A stretch of DNA of 64,000 nt, taken from contig NC_133290.1 of NCBI RefSeq assembly GCF_005239225.2, positions 11,106,204 through 11,170,203 of the forward strand, in the 5' to 3' direction. The notes below the pieces were generated by a model that saw only the letters and a list, made by a program, of their open reading frames with translations, had not been told where the DNA came from and did not search any database. Of this stretch, positions 49,935 to 60,989 are shown piece after piece (the stretch's first letter is position 1; the number at the start of each line of letters is the position of its first letter). The stretch comes from Populus alba (taxonomy: Eukaryota > Streptophyta > Magnoliopsida > Malpighiales > Salicaceae). The position numbers and the translations under genes were made by a program.

Positions 49935-49946
49935 TATTATATAGGT
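49935..49946 (-). promoter_or_regulatory. Probable TATA box of the phytosulfokine gene
   Basis: On the minus strand the sequence reads CTATATAAT about 65 bases before the start codon. That gives room for a transcription start and a short leader. Confidence 0.55.
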
Positions 49947-50362
49947 ACGACGTACATGAAGAAGAGAACCTTGAAAAAGAAAAGAAAAGAAAACGACAGC
50001 ACCGACCGAGAGATCTTGAATGAAGCCTGTATAATGCTAACCAAGTAGGACTAATCTTATCTATATATCGAGGCTGTAAGTTTTCATATTCTTTTGACCT
50101 GTCTCCTGATTCCCCAGCATAAACTCGAACTTCAAGACCCGTGGGCTGGCTATTTTGGTGCCTTCTCACTAAAATATAAATCTTGAGAGAGAGAGAGAGA
50201 GGAGTTGTTGCTTGCTGGTCTGTTTGGTCTCCAAGATTCTTCAGTTATAAAATGTATAATAATTAGATCCTTGCAGCTCTATACACCATTGTCAACTTTA
50301 TTTGATCCTTGCACGTATACACATATACACACGGGGTTCATATGACCGTACACCATTGTCAA

Positions 50363-50578
50363 CTATGTTTGGGAACGCGGTTCAACCTGCGTTCCCAAAA
50401 ATTTCAAAATTGTTTTTTTTTTTTTTTGCTAAAATTGAGTGTGGTTTGTATCTTTTGGATCGTTTTGATGTACTGATGTCAAAAATAATTTTTTTAAAAT
50501 AAAAAAAAATCATTGGCATGTATTTCGGCACGAAAAGTTATTTGAAAAGCAACCGCTATCACACTGCCAAACACGCTC
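50363..50578. mobile_element. Tourist-like MITE
   Basis: The left end ACTATGTTTGGGAACGCGG and the reverse complement of the right end GAGCGTGTTTGGCAGTGTG share the GTTTGG core. The interior includes ATCGTTTTGATGTACTGATG, AT runs and TTTGAAAAGCAACCGC. The right flank is TTA, but the left flank is TCA, so the target duplication is not clean. Confidence 0.5.
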
Positions 50579-50739
50579 TTAATTAGTTTTCTTTCCACTT
50601 GCTGATTGTTGCAACGAGATTTTCATCGACCATGAGAAATGAACTGTTTTGGGTCCAAATTTTTATAAGGTGGCTTCTTGATCGGTCTTCTAAGCTGAAG
50701 AAAAAGAAAAATAGCGACCAAACGATCATCTCTATTTTT

Positions 50740-51900
50740 TTTTTAATTAAAATCTGAGTAACGAGTTGTCTATTCTAAACCCTAAAAATTAAGATTTTTA
50801 ATTATGTTTTTGAGAATTTTCAATCTAGCCCCTATACTTTTAATTTTAGTGTAAAGGATTAACTCAGAAACTTCTCAATTCTTGCAATCACATCCTTGAA
50901 AATATTGATTGGAATTAATTTGCATGCCTTTTACAAATTAGTCTCGAGTTTTCATATTATACAATTTGATTCTTATAAATCATCAAACTTTCAACTTGTC
51001 TTAAACTGACCCTTGATTTGATCAATTTTAGTATCCGAATGCATGTGCCTTTTGTAATTTGGTCATTGACTTTTATTTTTTTTTAATTAAGCCCTTAATC
51101 AACCTTCAAACTACAAATCTCTTTCAATTAAACCCCTGATTGCACCAAATTTAGCTCTTCATAGTCTCAATTCAGTTCTTGATCTTCTAATTATTACAAA
51201 TTAATTTGAATTAGGCCTCTAAACTTAATCTTTCTTCAATTAACTCTATGATTGAGTCAACCCATTAGAAGTTTAATTAATCCATTGAACTTAATTAATT
51301 CTTTTAATTTTGGCCAAATTGACTTTAAAACTTAATTTTTGCTTCAATTAAATCCTTAATTAAGTTAATTAAAACCATTAAAAGTTTAATTAATCCTTTA
51401 AACTTAATTAAGTCTTTCAATTTTGGTCAAATTGAATTTCAACCTTAATTTTCTTTAAATTAAGCCCTTAAATAAGTTAAATAAACCCATTAAAAGTTTA
51501 ATTAAGCTCTTAAACTTATTTAATTCTTTAAATTTTGATGAAATTGACTTTCAAACTTAATTTTGCTTCAATTAAGTTCTTAATTAAGTTAATTAAATCC
51601 ATTAGAAATTTAATTAAGCTCTTGAACTTAATTAAATCTTATAATTCTAGTCAAAACAAGTTTTAAACTTAATTTTCTTTCCATTAAATCTTTCTTCGGT
51701 CTATCTTGTCAATCATATTTCAATTTGACAATTCTTCTATTATTTTGAATTGATACAACTTAAAAGCTTATCTACTTGTGTCCCGAAAATATTTTTAGAT
51801 TTTGAATTTCTATTTTTTTTATTTTTGAATAAAAATAAATATATATTTTTTTATAAAAGACTTTTAGGGGATACAAAATTTGATTTTAACAGTTGCCCAT
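50740..51900. repeat. Retroelement-end repeat with internal 112-bp tandem units
   Basis: The sequence has the form seen in many plant LTR-like repeats: short clauses such as CAATTAAATCCTTAATTAAG and AAACTTAATTAAGTC. Four units begin around the phrase CCATTAGAAGTTTAATTAA at 51262, 51375, 51487 and 51599, giving a 112-113 base period. The same style of sequence recurs at 61.1-61.7 kb and, reversed, at 24.4-24.9 kb. No coding sequence is present. Confidence 0.65.
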
Positions 51901-52113
51901 CTCATTACAATACTTATAATATATAGTCTTTAAAGGGATTTTAGAAAGTAAGTTTGTAAAGAAAAGAAAATGGTGTGAAAACATTTCCTGGTCAAGAGAA
52001 AAAAAAAACATTCGGGAGTTTTGAAATTAACAAATAAAAACGGTGTTAATATTCAAGCAATTGCCCGTTATGTGAAAAATATCTAATATTTTTCATGAAT
52101 GATGTGTGTTTAG

Positions 52114-52330
52114 GTGACCTGCCTATGATCTTTGATTAGGTAACCTGTTTATGGTTTGTGATTGAGTAACTTGCTTTTAGCTTGCGTTCAGTTAACCTGT
52201 CCATGGTATCTAATGAAGTGACTTGCCTATGGTTTATGTTCTGGTAACTTGTGTGTGGTCTATGATGGAGTGACTTACTCATGGTTTGTGATTGGGTAAC
52301 ATGTATGTGGTCCATGATTAAGTGACTTTT
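52114..52330. repeat. 26-bp minisatellite, eight units
   Basis: Eight consecutive 26-base units with consensus GTAACTTGCCTATGGTTTGT plus GATTGA run from 52114 to 52321 and a ninth begins at 52322. Each unit differs at several bases, so it is an aged array. No open frame runs through it. Confidence 0.85.
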
Positions 52331-52334
52331 GTAT

Positions 52335-53680
52335 AAACATATTTTTTCTTTGGTAAATTTTTGTATCGCCAAACATGACCTTAAATCTAGAAAGGCTTAG
52401 CCCAGCCATGCGATAGGAAGACATCTTTTGTATAATTGTCTTAAATATTTGGTGTTCCATGAAATGGTTAAAAATCAAGAAATGACCGAAAATTGGCCAA
52501 ATGACATTGAAAATGTATTTCTTAGATTTTTGCAATTTCTTGATTAAAAAAAAATTATAAAAAGAGCTACAAAAAAATAGGGTCAAAATGAAGTTTTGGT
52601 GAAAACTCGTCAAAAGTTCAAAAATTAGGAAATGACCGAGAATTGTATTGAAAATGCATTTCCCTAGAAATCTTCGTATTTTTACAATTTTTTATTTTAA
52701 AACAAAATTATTAGAAATATGACCAAAACAAGGGTCAAAATTGAGTTTTGGTAAAAACTTGTCAAAAGGGTAACAATCATGAAATTGCCAAGAATTAGCC
52801 GAATTGCATTAAAAATACATTTTTTAATTTTATTTTTGGAAAATATTTTTGAAAATAGGGTGAAGATTACAACAAACTGACAACTAGAATACTTCTATGA
52901 TTATTTGAATTATGATCTAATCTCATGATCATTAAAGTTATGGTCAATAATAGGCGCTAGTTCTTCTTAAAGTGCTTCTAAGAGTCCCTTCCTAAAATCT
53001 AACATATTTAGTTATTAATTATTGGTAGTTGCAATGATTTTACGTAAAATTACTCCATTCATTTAGAGCAACAAATGAATTTTTTTTTTTTGTATGAACC
53101 ACAAAGTTAAATATAAATAAATTTATTCCTTAAATGCATTAGATTAAAATAAAAACGTCAACCCTAATTAAGATCACGTACTAAGAAAATAATTAATCTC
53201 ATAGTTTGAAGATATTTCCTATAAAAAGAATTGTATATACTCCACGAACAAGCATCAGAGTGGATGCTAAAAGGATTAGTGAAACGGTTTCATCTTCCGC
53301 ATGCCTAAACTATCAGTTTAGGCTTCAACTCCCTTAACAGGCGGCTATGAAGGACATTATACGAGGCGGGATTTCAGATAAAAAGAGAAACCTTAATTTA
53401 ATCAAAGCGTTTGAATTTATTTAAAAAAATAAAAGGAAAAGGCAAAAACTGCAAAAATCATACTTTCCTTTTTAGAAAGAATTCATATTGTCCATAGACA
53501 TAGATAAATCCATTTATTGTGGCTCAATTTATAACCCCTTTCTTCCCCATTTTTCTTTACTCTTAGGTTTTCTATGAAAGGTTTTTAGGTTGTCATTTGA
53601 TTGTTGTATAAGGTTGTTAGTTCTTTCCCTAGGTAGAAGAGCACATAGGGTTGCGTGCGCAGCCACACAAGGCTATTGTT
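52335..53680. other. AT-rich non-coding region
   Basis: Diverged repeats of AAATGACCGAAAATTGG- and AAAATGCATTT-like phrases appear at 52470-52810. A short perfect hairpin (GCCTAAAC TATCA GTTTAGGC, 53304-53324) is seen downstream. No gene is supported. Confidence 0.5.
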
Positions 53681-53684
53681 AACG

Positions 53685-56131
53685 CAAGGGAGTTTTTATG
53701 GAAAAAAATTTCTTAATTTTATTTTCCGAGTTTATTTAGAATTTTTATTATTTTTTTTAAATTTTAGGTTTTCTAATTTGTTTAGGATGATTTATGGACT
53801 TATTTTAAGAGTTGTAAGCCTCTCAAAGAGACAAATATTAATAAACCTTTCTCTTTGACAATAAAACTACAAATCAAGGTTATTGTATTCTACCCAATTT
53901 GGTCATTAATCCATTTTATCTTGTTATTGTCCTATTATTTGTGCTTTGGAGTGTGTCAGTCGGTATAAGAACCTAATAATCCTAATTTATTGCTTGTTAT
54001 GTGTTGCAATTGCATATTACTTTTGCTTTGTTGTGTGTTATAGAAAAACCATGATATGAAAAGGTTGCAAGGTAGGATGTGTTTAGGTAGGAGGGGATGA
54101 GGAGGTTCTTCTCAGGGGAGAAACGTTCAGGAGCTCGTGATAGAGGACATACAAAGGAAAATTGCAGAGCTTACTTGATGGCTGGTAAAAAAACCCTAAT
54201 GAGAGGAAGAAGAGACTACCCAAAGGTCTCCAACCACTACTTAAACACATTCCTAAGGCAGATGCAAAGGAGGAAGTCTCTTAATAGGGAAGAACATTGT
54301 GAAGATTTTGTTTTTGAATTCAACTTCCTAATTTTACAAGAACTTTATGAATGATGTTTTTAGTAGAATGATGTTCTAGAGCATATGAGGGTGAAAATAT
54401 TGTGATTAGATTGAATACTTGGGCTACTACTTGGTGGGAATCGTTAAAGAGATCACAAGAGAGGCAAGTGAAGCTGGGAATTAGTAATTGGGTTATGATC
54501 AAGGAGCACTTCGTTCCTTTTAGCTATGTTAAACCTTATACCAATGACTCCACACATTGAGATAAAGAGGTAAATTTAACAATGATTATATTGATGTATT
54601 TTATCAATTAATGGTCAGGAATGACTTGGCACAAAATAACAAATGGTGGCTAGATATATAAGGGGTTTACGAAGATCCATCTAGGACATGTTATGCTTGC
54701 AGTATTTGTGGATAGTTTTGGAGACATATCAAAAGGCTTTAACAATTAAGAAACAACATGTTGCTATAGTAATTAGTAAATTTTTTTTAACAGATCAATA
54801 CAATAAAGGAGGACCAAAAAATAATCAAACTCCAACCACCTCTCAAGTTATACCTACTCAACAAACTCAGAAGACAACATGTCAAAGTACAAGTTAAGGT
54901 CCTGGTTTAACTTTTTGAATTTGTTGTTACAAATATGGTGAATTGGGGGATTGAGATAATAAGTACAGTAAAACAAGAAAGTCACCCGGGTAAGAATAGG
55001 TTTATTGATAAAGGAGTCTATGGATTATGTGGTTAATCTTGTGTATAATGAGTTAGATAACAATATAGAGATTCTATGTGGAGATGATGGTGTTAACATA
55101 GTAATCTGAAAGAGTTAGTTGACTCCTAAGGGTGATTCAAAGGAAGATTGACGATGTACTAACATCTTCCACTCAAAATGCATTATAGAAGATAAAGTTT
55201 GCAACTTAATAATAGACAATGGTGGCTGAAAGAATGTGGTGTCTACAAAGGCAATATGGAAGCTCCAATTGAAAATCGAGAACCACCCTAAGCCCTACAA
55301 GCTGACTTAGCTAAATAAAGACACTGAGATAATTATGGATAGGCATCAACTCGTTCTGTTTTCTGTAGGCAAACAATATTTTAATAGTGTTTGATGTGAT
55401 GTTGTGCTCATGGATACATGTCATCTACTATTAGGTAAGCCATGCCAACATGAGAGAAGGAGGTTGTTGAAAGTATAGGTAAAAATATGTTGTTTTTATC
55501 CAAAATTATGGAAAAGAAAGAAAAGGAAAAAGATGAGAAGGTGGAGTCCAAATAATACGAGTAAAGATACAGTGTGGAACACATCATTAACGATTAGTGA
55601 TGGTTTTGTCAAGATCAAGGGTATTTTGAAAATTGATTCTTGGCCTATCTTATCTAAGTCGATGTGGAACAAAAGAGCGCAAGGGCACTAACACTGTTTT
55701 TAGTGGTCAATAACTAAAGCAACATGATGATCAGAACTCGAGGAAGAGTTCTTTCTAATATGGGGAAACTAATAGAGGAGGATTTTTAGAAAAAAAATAT
55801 TTTTCTTATTATTATTTTCTATATAGTTTAGGAAAATTTATTTTCTTATAATTATTTATTTTCTATTTAGTTTAGAAAATCCAGTATTTAGATTGGTAAT
55901 TTTATTTTTCTAGTTTGTTTAGGATTTTTATTATTTTCAAGTTTTCTAGTTTGTTTAGAATGGTTTCTAGGTTTATTTAAGGAGTTGTAAATTTCTTAAA
56001 TAAACAAGGCCATAATAGAGTTTTTTCTTTAAGAATTAAAACTATAAATTAAGGTTTTTTATACTCTACCTTATTTCAGTCATTAATCGGTTTTCTCTTG
56101 ATATTGTCCTATTGTTTGTGTTTTCCCTGCA
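53685..56131 (+). mobile_element. Degenerate Ty3/gypsy retrotransposon with two LTRs, gag and protease only
   Basis: Two flanking LTR-like blocks (about 53685-53958 and 55770-56131) share TTTATTTAAGGAGTTGTAA-like text, TCTTTGACAATTAAAACTA-like text, GGTCATTAATCC and TTGTTATTGTCCTATT, with much divergence. Directly after the left block lies a worn primer-binding site (CGGTATAAGAAC, compare TGGTATCAGAGC). Between them, in shifting frames with stops, sit a gag core (ATTWWESLKR.. and NWVMIKEHFVPFSY), a degenerate zinc knuckle (CYKYGELGD, about 54929) and a retropepsin region (VCNLIIDNGG, ENHPKPYKLT, CHLLLGKP; 55155-55460). A purine-rich GGGGAAACTAATAGAGGAGG precedes the right LTR. No reverse transcriptase, RNase H or integrase is present, so the element is an internally deleted, non-autonomous relic. 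Confidence 0.75.
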
Positions 56132-56639
56132 TCATTTGTTAGAGGTAATGCTTTTGCTCATGAGAGGCATGCGTTAGGTTGGCATTATAACACTTTCAAT
56201 AAACAAGGATGCCGTGTTTGTCAGTTTGCTTTTAACTTACCTTATTGGCGTTTATGTTGCCAGTACATGTTATTTAGTGCTTGTTAACATATGCAAAATT
56301 GTAGTTATAATTAGTTCTCTTGTGTAATTTTATTCTTAGCAAGGATTAGCTAGGAATGAAACTTGCAAGGCAATGTGCATGTTAGAAAATTCTGGAAATA
56401 TCTAAATAAGAGGCTTAAAAGCATTATTGTTTTTCCCACATTTTGTTTCCATGTCATCATATCACACTTTCTTTGTTCTAAGTTTTTATACATGTGTTTA
56501 CGTTTATCAATTATTTTTTAGTTATTTTGTCACAAGTTACATAGTACTGTAACAGGGTGTAGCTGAAACAGAAAAGGTGAAGGTGAATTGCTGATGATAT
56601 CTTACTAACCTTGTGCCATGCCATTAAGTTTACATACTG

Positions 56640-57190
56640 TTGAGGATTGTTTTTCGTACATGACTTGTCATTATTTCCTTAATCTTGAACAACTTTTTGG
56701 ATGATTGCTGTGGTCTTGCAAAAGCAAGCATCTTATTGCGCTTTTATGTTGGGATGTTGCTAATGGGCAACATCATTTGCAACTTATTTTAGGAGAGGGT
56801 TGTTATTGTCAAAAGGTTACAATGATAGTTGCACTAACCATTGACAAAATGGTGTAATCCATATGCAGCCATCATTATTGAAGATGAGTTGAAGCTGGTG
56901 GCATTATTCTTGCCTATAAATAGACACCAAGAGAGCAACACAAGAGAGTGAGAGAGTGTGAAGAAAAAAGAGGAAGAGAGAAAGAGGAGTGCCTGCTAAG
57001 AGCAGTAGCCCTGCTGTCATGTGTAGCAGTGTGTGAGAGCAATGAGAGTTGGGTTTAAATGAAGTAATCCTCCTCCTCCATGTGTGCTGTAACCCTTTCT
57101 CTATATCTCTAATAATATTGGCTCCTCTCCCATAGATGTAGGTGGTTTGCCGAACCACGTTAAATATTGTGTCAGTGTGCTTAGCCTCCA
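56640..57190 (+). mobile_element. LTR of Ty1/copia type (probably solo or orphan)
   Basis: The stretch carries a TATA box (CCTATAAATAG, about 56912), a GA-rich leader, and the motif CTCCTCTCCCATAGATGTAG followed by TTGCCGAACCACGTTAAAT, which is characteristic of the R-U5 part of plant copia LTRs. No primer-binding site or internal domains follow. The left end is uncertain (TGTTG occurs at 56639 and 56748). Confidence 0.5.
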
Positions 57191-57212
57191 ATGAGCAACT
57201 ATCAGTACATTA

Positions 57213-57484
57213 CTGGTCGAATTCCTAAACATTTTATGTGTGGGATGGAAAATACAAGAAGAAAAGATGGTGCTGGTTATGGCTTCCCATTCTTTGCCCA
57301 AATGTTGAGAATTAAGACAACCTAGAGGAAAATCAGGAGAAAACTTTGTTGCTAAGGATACAAATCCTGCCTCTGAAAAATCAAATTGTTTGTATGTTTG
57401 ACCATAGGACATTTCTGGTGGGAGTGTGACTTGTAGAACAGTAGAGCCTATGTTATATTCCACAGGTTTTCGCATGAAATTCAA
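57213..57484 (-). CDS. Unidentified open frame next to the copia LTR
   Basis: On the minus strand an open frame begins MNFMRKPVEYNIGSTVLQVT and continues with protein-like text (LPPEMSYGQTYKQFDF, EAGFVSLATKF, GCLNSQHLGKEWEA) before running into LTR antisense sequence at about 57190. Its amino-acid composition is balanced, unlike the neighbouring random frames. I cannot name a family. It may be one exon of a gene or a captured fragment. Confidence 0.25.
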
Positions 57485-57881
57485 ACAATCACATTACTTT
57501 ATTTTCCTTTTTGTTGTTTGTCTTTTACTTTTCCCTCATTCTCCCCCTTTCCTCACCTTCGCCCTAGAAGCAAACATAGCCCAAGCATTTTGTTGCTAAA
57601 AGGAAGGATTAGGTAAAACAATGGGGATTAGATTGATGAGTATTTTATGTAAAAGATAGTTTCATTAAATTGAATATTCTCTGCCTTGCATCTAGCAGAG
57701 ACTTCAGTGATTGCCCTGCCAATTTGTCATGGTTGTCATGTTTATTGGACATCAGCATCAAGAATCTTTACTGAAAGTGAAGTCTAATCATGCTTTCTAA
57801 AATGAGAAAGAAAAACCTTTGTGGGATTGAATTCTTTAATTATTAGCTGACTCTAATCTAAATTGTTGATGTTCTAGAGAG

Positions 57882-58373
57882 TTACGGATGCTGATCTAAT
57901 AGCATTGGTGTCATATGAGATTTGATGAAATGTTCCATTGTCACATCTTTAGTTGTTACTGCCTTCTCTGCAACGTACTCTAAAGTTTTCTTAGCCCCTT
58001 GTACAATGGTGTCTTTTGCTTGTGCTCCCTTCACTGTTACATATTGGGTAGATTTCTTAGCTTTTTCAATTAGAGTGTCCTTTACATGTGCTCCTTTCTC
58101 TGCAAGATAAAGGGTAGTTTTTTAAGTCCCTTCAGCAACAATGTCCTTTGCTTGTATTCCCTTCTTTGTATCATATTGCGTGGATTTTTAAGGCCTTTCA
58201 ACTACAGTGTCTTTTGCATGTGCTCCTTTCTCTACAACTTTCTGAGCACCTTCAAGGATAGTGCCCTTCACATAAGATGCCTTCTCTGCAATCTGTTGAG
58301 ATGTTTTTTGAGTCCCTTCCCGAATAGTATCGTTGGCTTGTGAAGTCTTCCCCGCTGCAGTATCTTTGGTTGT
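57882..58373 (-). pseudogene. Group-3 LEA (LEA_4) pseudogene
   Basis: The minus strand reads as the degenerate 11-residue-type repeats of late embryogenesis abundant group-3 proteins: DTAAGKTSQANDTIREGTQK, AEKASYVKGTILEGAQKVVE, KGAHAKDTVVE, KGIQAKDIVAEGT, AEKGAHVKDTLIEKAKKST, KGAQAKDTIVQGAKKTLEY, VAEKAVTTKDV. Two in-frame TAA codons (58188-58190 and 58122-58124) interrupt it, and it ends at TAA 57882-57884. Upstream, a TGA sits 5' of the first repeat, and no ATG-led first exon was found. Such proteins protect cells during desiccation. This copy cannot make one. Confidence 0.8.
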
Positions 58374-58383
58374 TCATTATAAT

Positions 58384-59690
58384 TGATGAAAATGCGACAT
58401 TAACTAATAGTTACCATCATCTGATATATTTCAAGCGATGTAATGAGAACGCTACTACTTCAGCTACATTAATCCATTGTCTTCCTAACAACATACTATA
58501 GAAAGTATGAATGTCCATCACTTACAGTGTCACTAAGAACACTTGTGATCCCACATATAGATCCATTTTCAAGGTCCCGATTATTTGTCTTGGTGAGCCA
58601 TCACACACCCTTGCAATTATGGTACTTGACCTTATGTGTTATTCATTGACAAATATTTCTCTTAGCATGTTTCTTGGCAACATGTTCAATATACGAACCA
58701 TCGTCGATCAATACGCTGCCTAACAAGGCATCTCTGTATTATATTGTGATGTACAATGGTTTGTTATACCCAATACCATCGGGGTTTAATTCATCTTCAA
58801 TGAAGTACATATAATTTGAGCTCTAGATTCTACCCATTAGGTGCTCTATCGTTTCTTGGTTGATATCTTGAGTATATATGCCTCATTTAGCACCTTCTGC
58901 ATAGCTAGCTTTTTTATGTGGTTCAAAGCTCAAAACCAATGATAGCAATAATATTCTAGTTGGAGTTTTCTTAAGCTATTCAATGACATTGTATTCACTG
59001 TGTTTCATCAGCTATAAGAACTCATTGGTATCTTCATTAGTGACAAGTTTATTTACTTCCTCTGACAGGTCAACTACCTTTTCCCCTTAGTTTTCCTTTG
59101 TTCTCAAGTTCTTATGGGGTAAATCACCTCCAACTTCAAGTCAGGCCTCTAACTTCTGGTTGAAAAATGAGTGTTGGTTGCATGCTATGGTAGAAATACT
59201 CGTAGTTATATGATAAGGTATTGTAATTTCTCTTACCTGCCACTATAGGTTTAGAAAAAATTAATTCACGTAACCTCTCTGCAGTAAATTATACATGGCA
59301 AACTTCCTTGTTCCTATTAGGTTCATCTACCACAGAAACCTCTCTATCTGTTACCCCTTTAATTATAAGAGTTCATTGCAAAAATCTTTGCATTACCTCA
59401 TTCAAAAATCTTTGCATTAGTTGATCATATTGTATTTTTCTTAATGGCACTTACAGAAATCCCTACTTTTCAGCCCGTCTTCCTTTTTTTGTATCTAATT
59501 TCTACCAACATTTTATAAATATTATCCAAAGACACATTTAAGCTCTTTAGGCCTTCAATCTCCAACACTTTTATGGATCTGCTACCCGTAGCATGATTAG
59601 GTAGTGAATTTGTATTCATATTTGGAGTCTTCTCTAATATTATCCATCTGGCTTTGATCAACTATAAGAGTTTGGTTCTGAAAGCATTAT
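58384..59690 (-). mobile_element. Ty3/gypsy gag-protease relic (Tat-like)
   Basis: On the minus strand a retropepsin region is readable across frameshifts: ALLGSVLIDDGSYIEHVAKK, STIIARVCDGSPRQIIGTLK, MDLYVGSQVFLVTL, stop, VMDIHTFYSMLLGRQWINVA, EVVAFSLHRLKY (58430-58720). Upstream gag-like text includes AERLRELIFSKPIVAGKRNY and NYEYFYHSMQPT (59150-59330). Stops interrupt both. The protease layout (IDDGS, then LLGRQWI) is that of the Tat-like Ty3/gypsy lineage, by family knowledge. The element is non-functional, and the LEA fragment begins where it ends. Confidence 0.7.
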
Positions 59691-59885
59691 AGGTGTTAAT
59701 GTTATGTTCTAGTGTGCCGACATGATATTCATATTTGAGCTTTTGGTTTGTACCAACTAAAATAAGGTGGTTATAGCGATGGGAGTGTTATTAAAGCCAC
59801 ATGTCTAATGCTTGGTAGTTTATGGTATATCTCGCTCAAGGGTAATAGCAACGGGGGTAGTTATTCTTGGGTTCTTTGGTTATTA

Positions 59886-60350
59886 TGTCTACAACTAATA
59901 CATCCCATCTTAGATTCACCACTAGTTAAGCCATGAATAGATCTCTTTAGAGGGGGGGTTTGTTATGTTGAAAGTCTATATTTGCTCTTGTTTTTTGGCC
60001 CATATCTATCTCTTCTCCCTACTGCTGTGTTTTAATGCTGCTACTAGTGGGAGAAAAATTTATAAGGTCTAAAAAAACCACATCCCCTATTGGTTTCCCT
60101 GCTAACAGTGTCACAAATGGATCTCTATAGAGGTATGACTACTACATTAAAGTACAGTGTTTGCTCCTATTTTTCAGCCTAGATTTGTCTTTTCTCCCTA
60201 CTACTATGTTTTAATGCTCCTACTGATGGGATAAAGTTTTACAAGGTCTGAAACTACTACATCCCCTCTTAGATTCCCCACTAATAGTACCACAATTGAA
60301 TCTCTATAAAGGGAGCTCTGCTACGTTGAAGTTTGATGTATGCTCCTATT
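59886..60350. repeat. About 180-bp tandem repeat, 2.5 units
   Basis: CATCCCATCTTAGATTCACC at 59901, CATCCCCTATTGGTTTCCC at 60081 and CATCCCCTCTTAGATTCCCC at 60260 mark units of 179-180 bases. Each continues through TCTCTATAGAGG-like, TTGCTCCTATTTT-like and TCTTCTCCCTACTGCTGTG-like text. The array adjoins the gag-protease relic and probably belongs to the same retrotransposon, whose lineage often carries tandem repeats outside the coding part. Confidence 0.7.
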
Positions 60351-60700
60351 TTGTCTTCATAGTTAGTAGTTATTGCCACTGCTTGTAAGGGCTGTTTTGT
60401 GATGATTTGAGGGTTGTCTTGGGGTGACTTGAAATGGACTTTTCTAGTATGAAAAATGGTTGTTTGGATGGTCTTTTAATGGTTCAAGCCTTGTATGGTT
60501 TGGGGTTTATTTTAAGATGTTTTGGTTAGAGTTTTCATATTTATTGTAGTCTTGGTTGGGAGGTAATATAAATAGTAGTGTTCCTCCCTCTCCAAGCTAC
60601 TTGGGTTAGGGTTTTTATAAGATAAACGGGGAGGTTATATGGCCTATAGATTGATGTTTTAATGATCCTTGATGTTGAAGAATAGATGTCGGCCATTTAT

Positions 60701-60840
60701 TGAAGCTTTTTGCTCTGCATCTAGCAACAAGGGAACAAAAGGTTGTTTTTATAGGTGGAGCAGTGCTAAATGAAGCTTTTTGCTCTGCATCTAGCAACAA
60801 GGGAACAAAAGGTTGTTTTTACAGGTGGAGCAGTGCTAAG
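60701..60840. repeat. 70-bp tandem duplication
   Basis: 60701-60770 and 60771-60840 are identical except at two positions (TATAGG/TACAGG and CTAAA/CTAAG). Each begins TGAAGCTTTTTGCTCTGCAT. The near-identity indicates a recent duplication compared with the decayed repeats around it. Confidence 0.95.
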
Positions 60841-60989
60841 TAGTGTTTTTGGGAGAGAATCTGCATTTACTCTTTGTTCAGTCAACGTTGGAATTTTGTC
60901 TTAGATTGAATTACAAGTAATAGGATATAAGATTTATGTGGTGTAGTATTAAGGTGATGGATAAATTATGGTTGAAAAGTGGGTATTTG

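Noticed and set aside
52114..52330. Regular 26-bp repeats as a CRISPR array
   Set aside because: There are no unique spacers between units, and the DNA is clearly from a plant nuclear genome.
53304..53324. 8-bp hairpin as a terminator
   Set aside because: Rho-independent terminators do not apply to nuclear genes, and no gene ends there.
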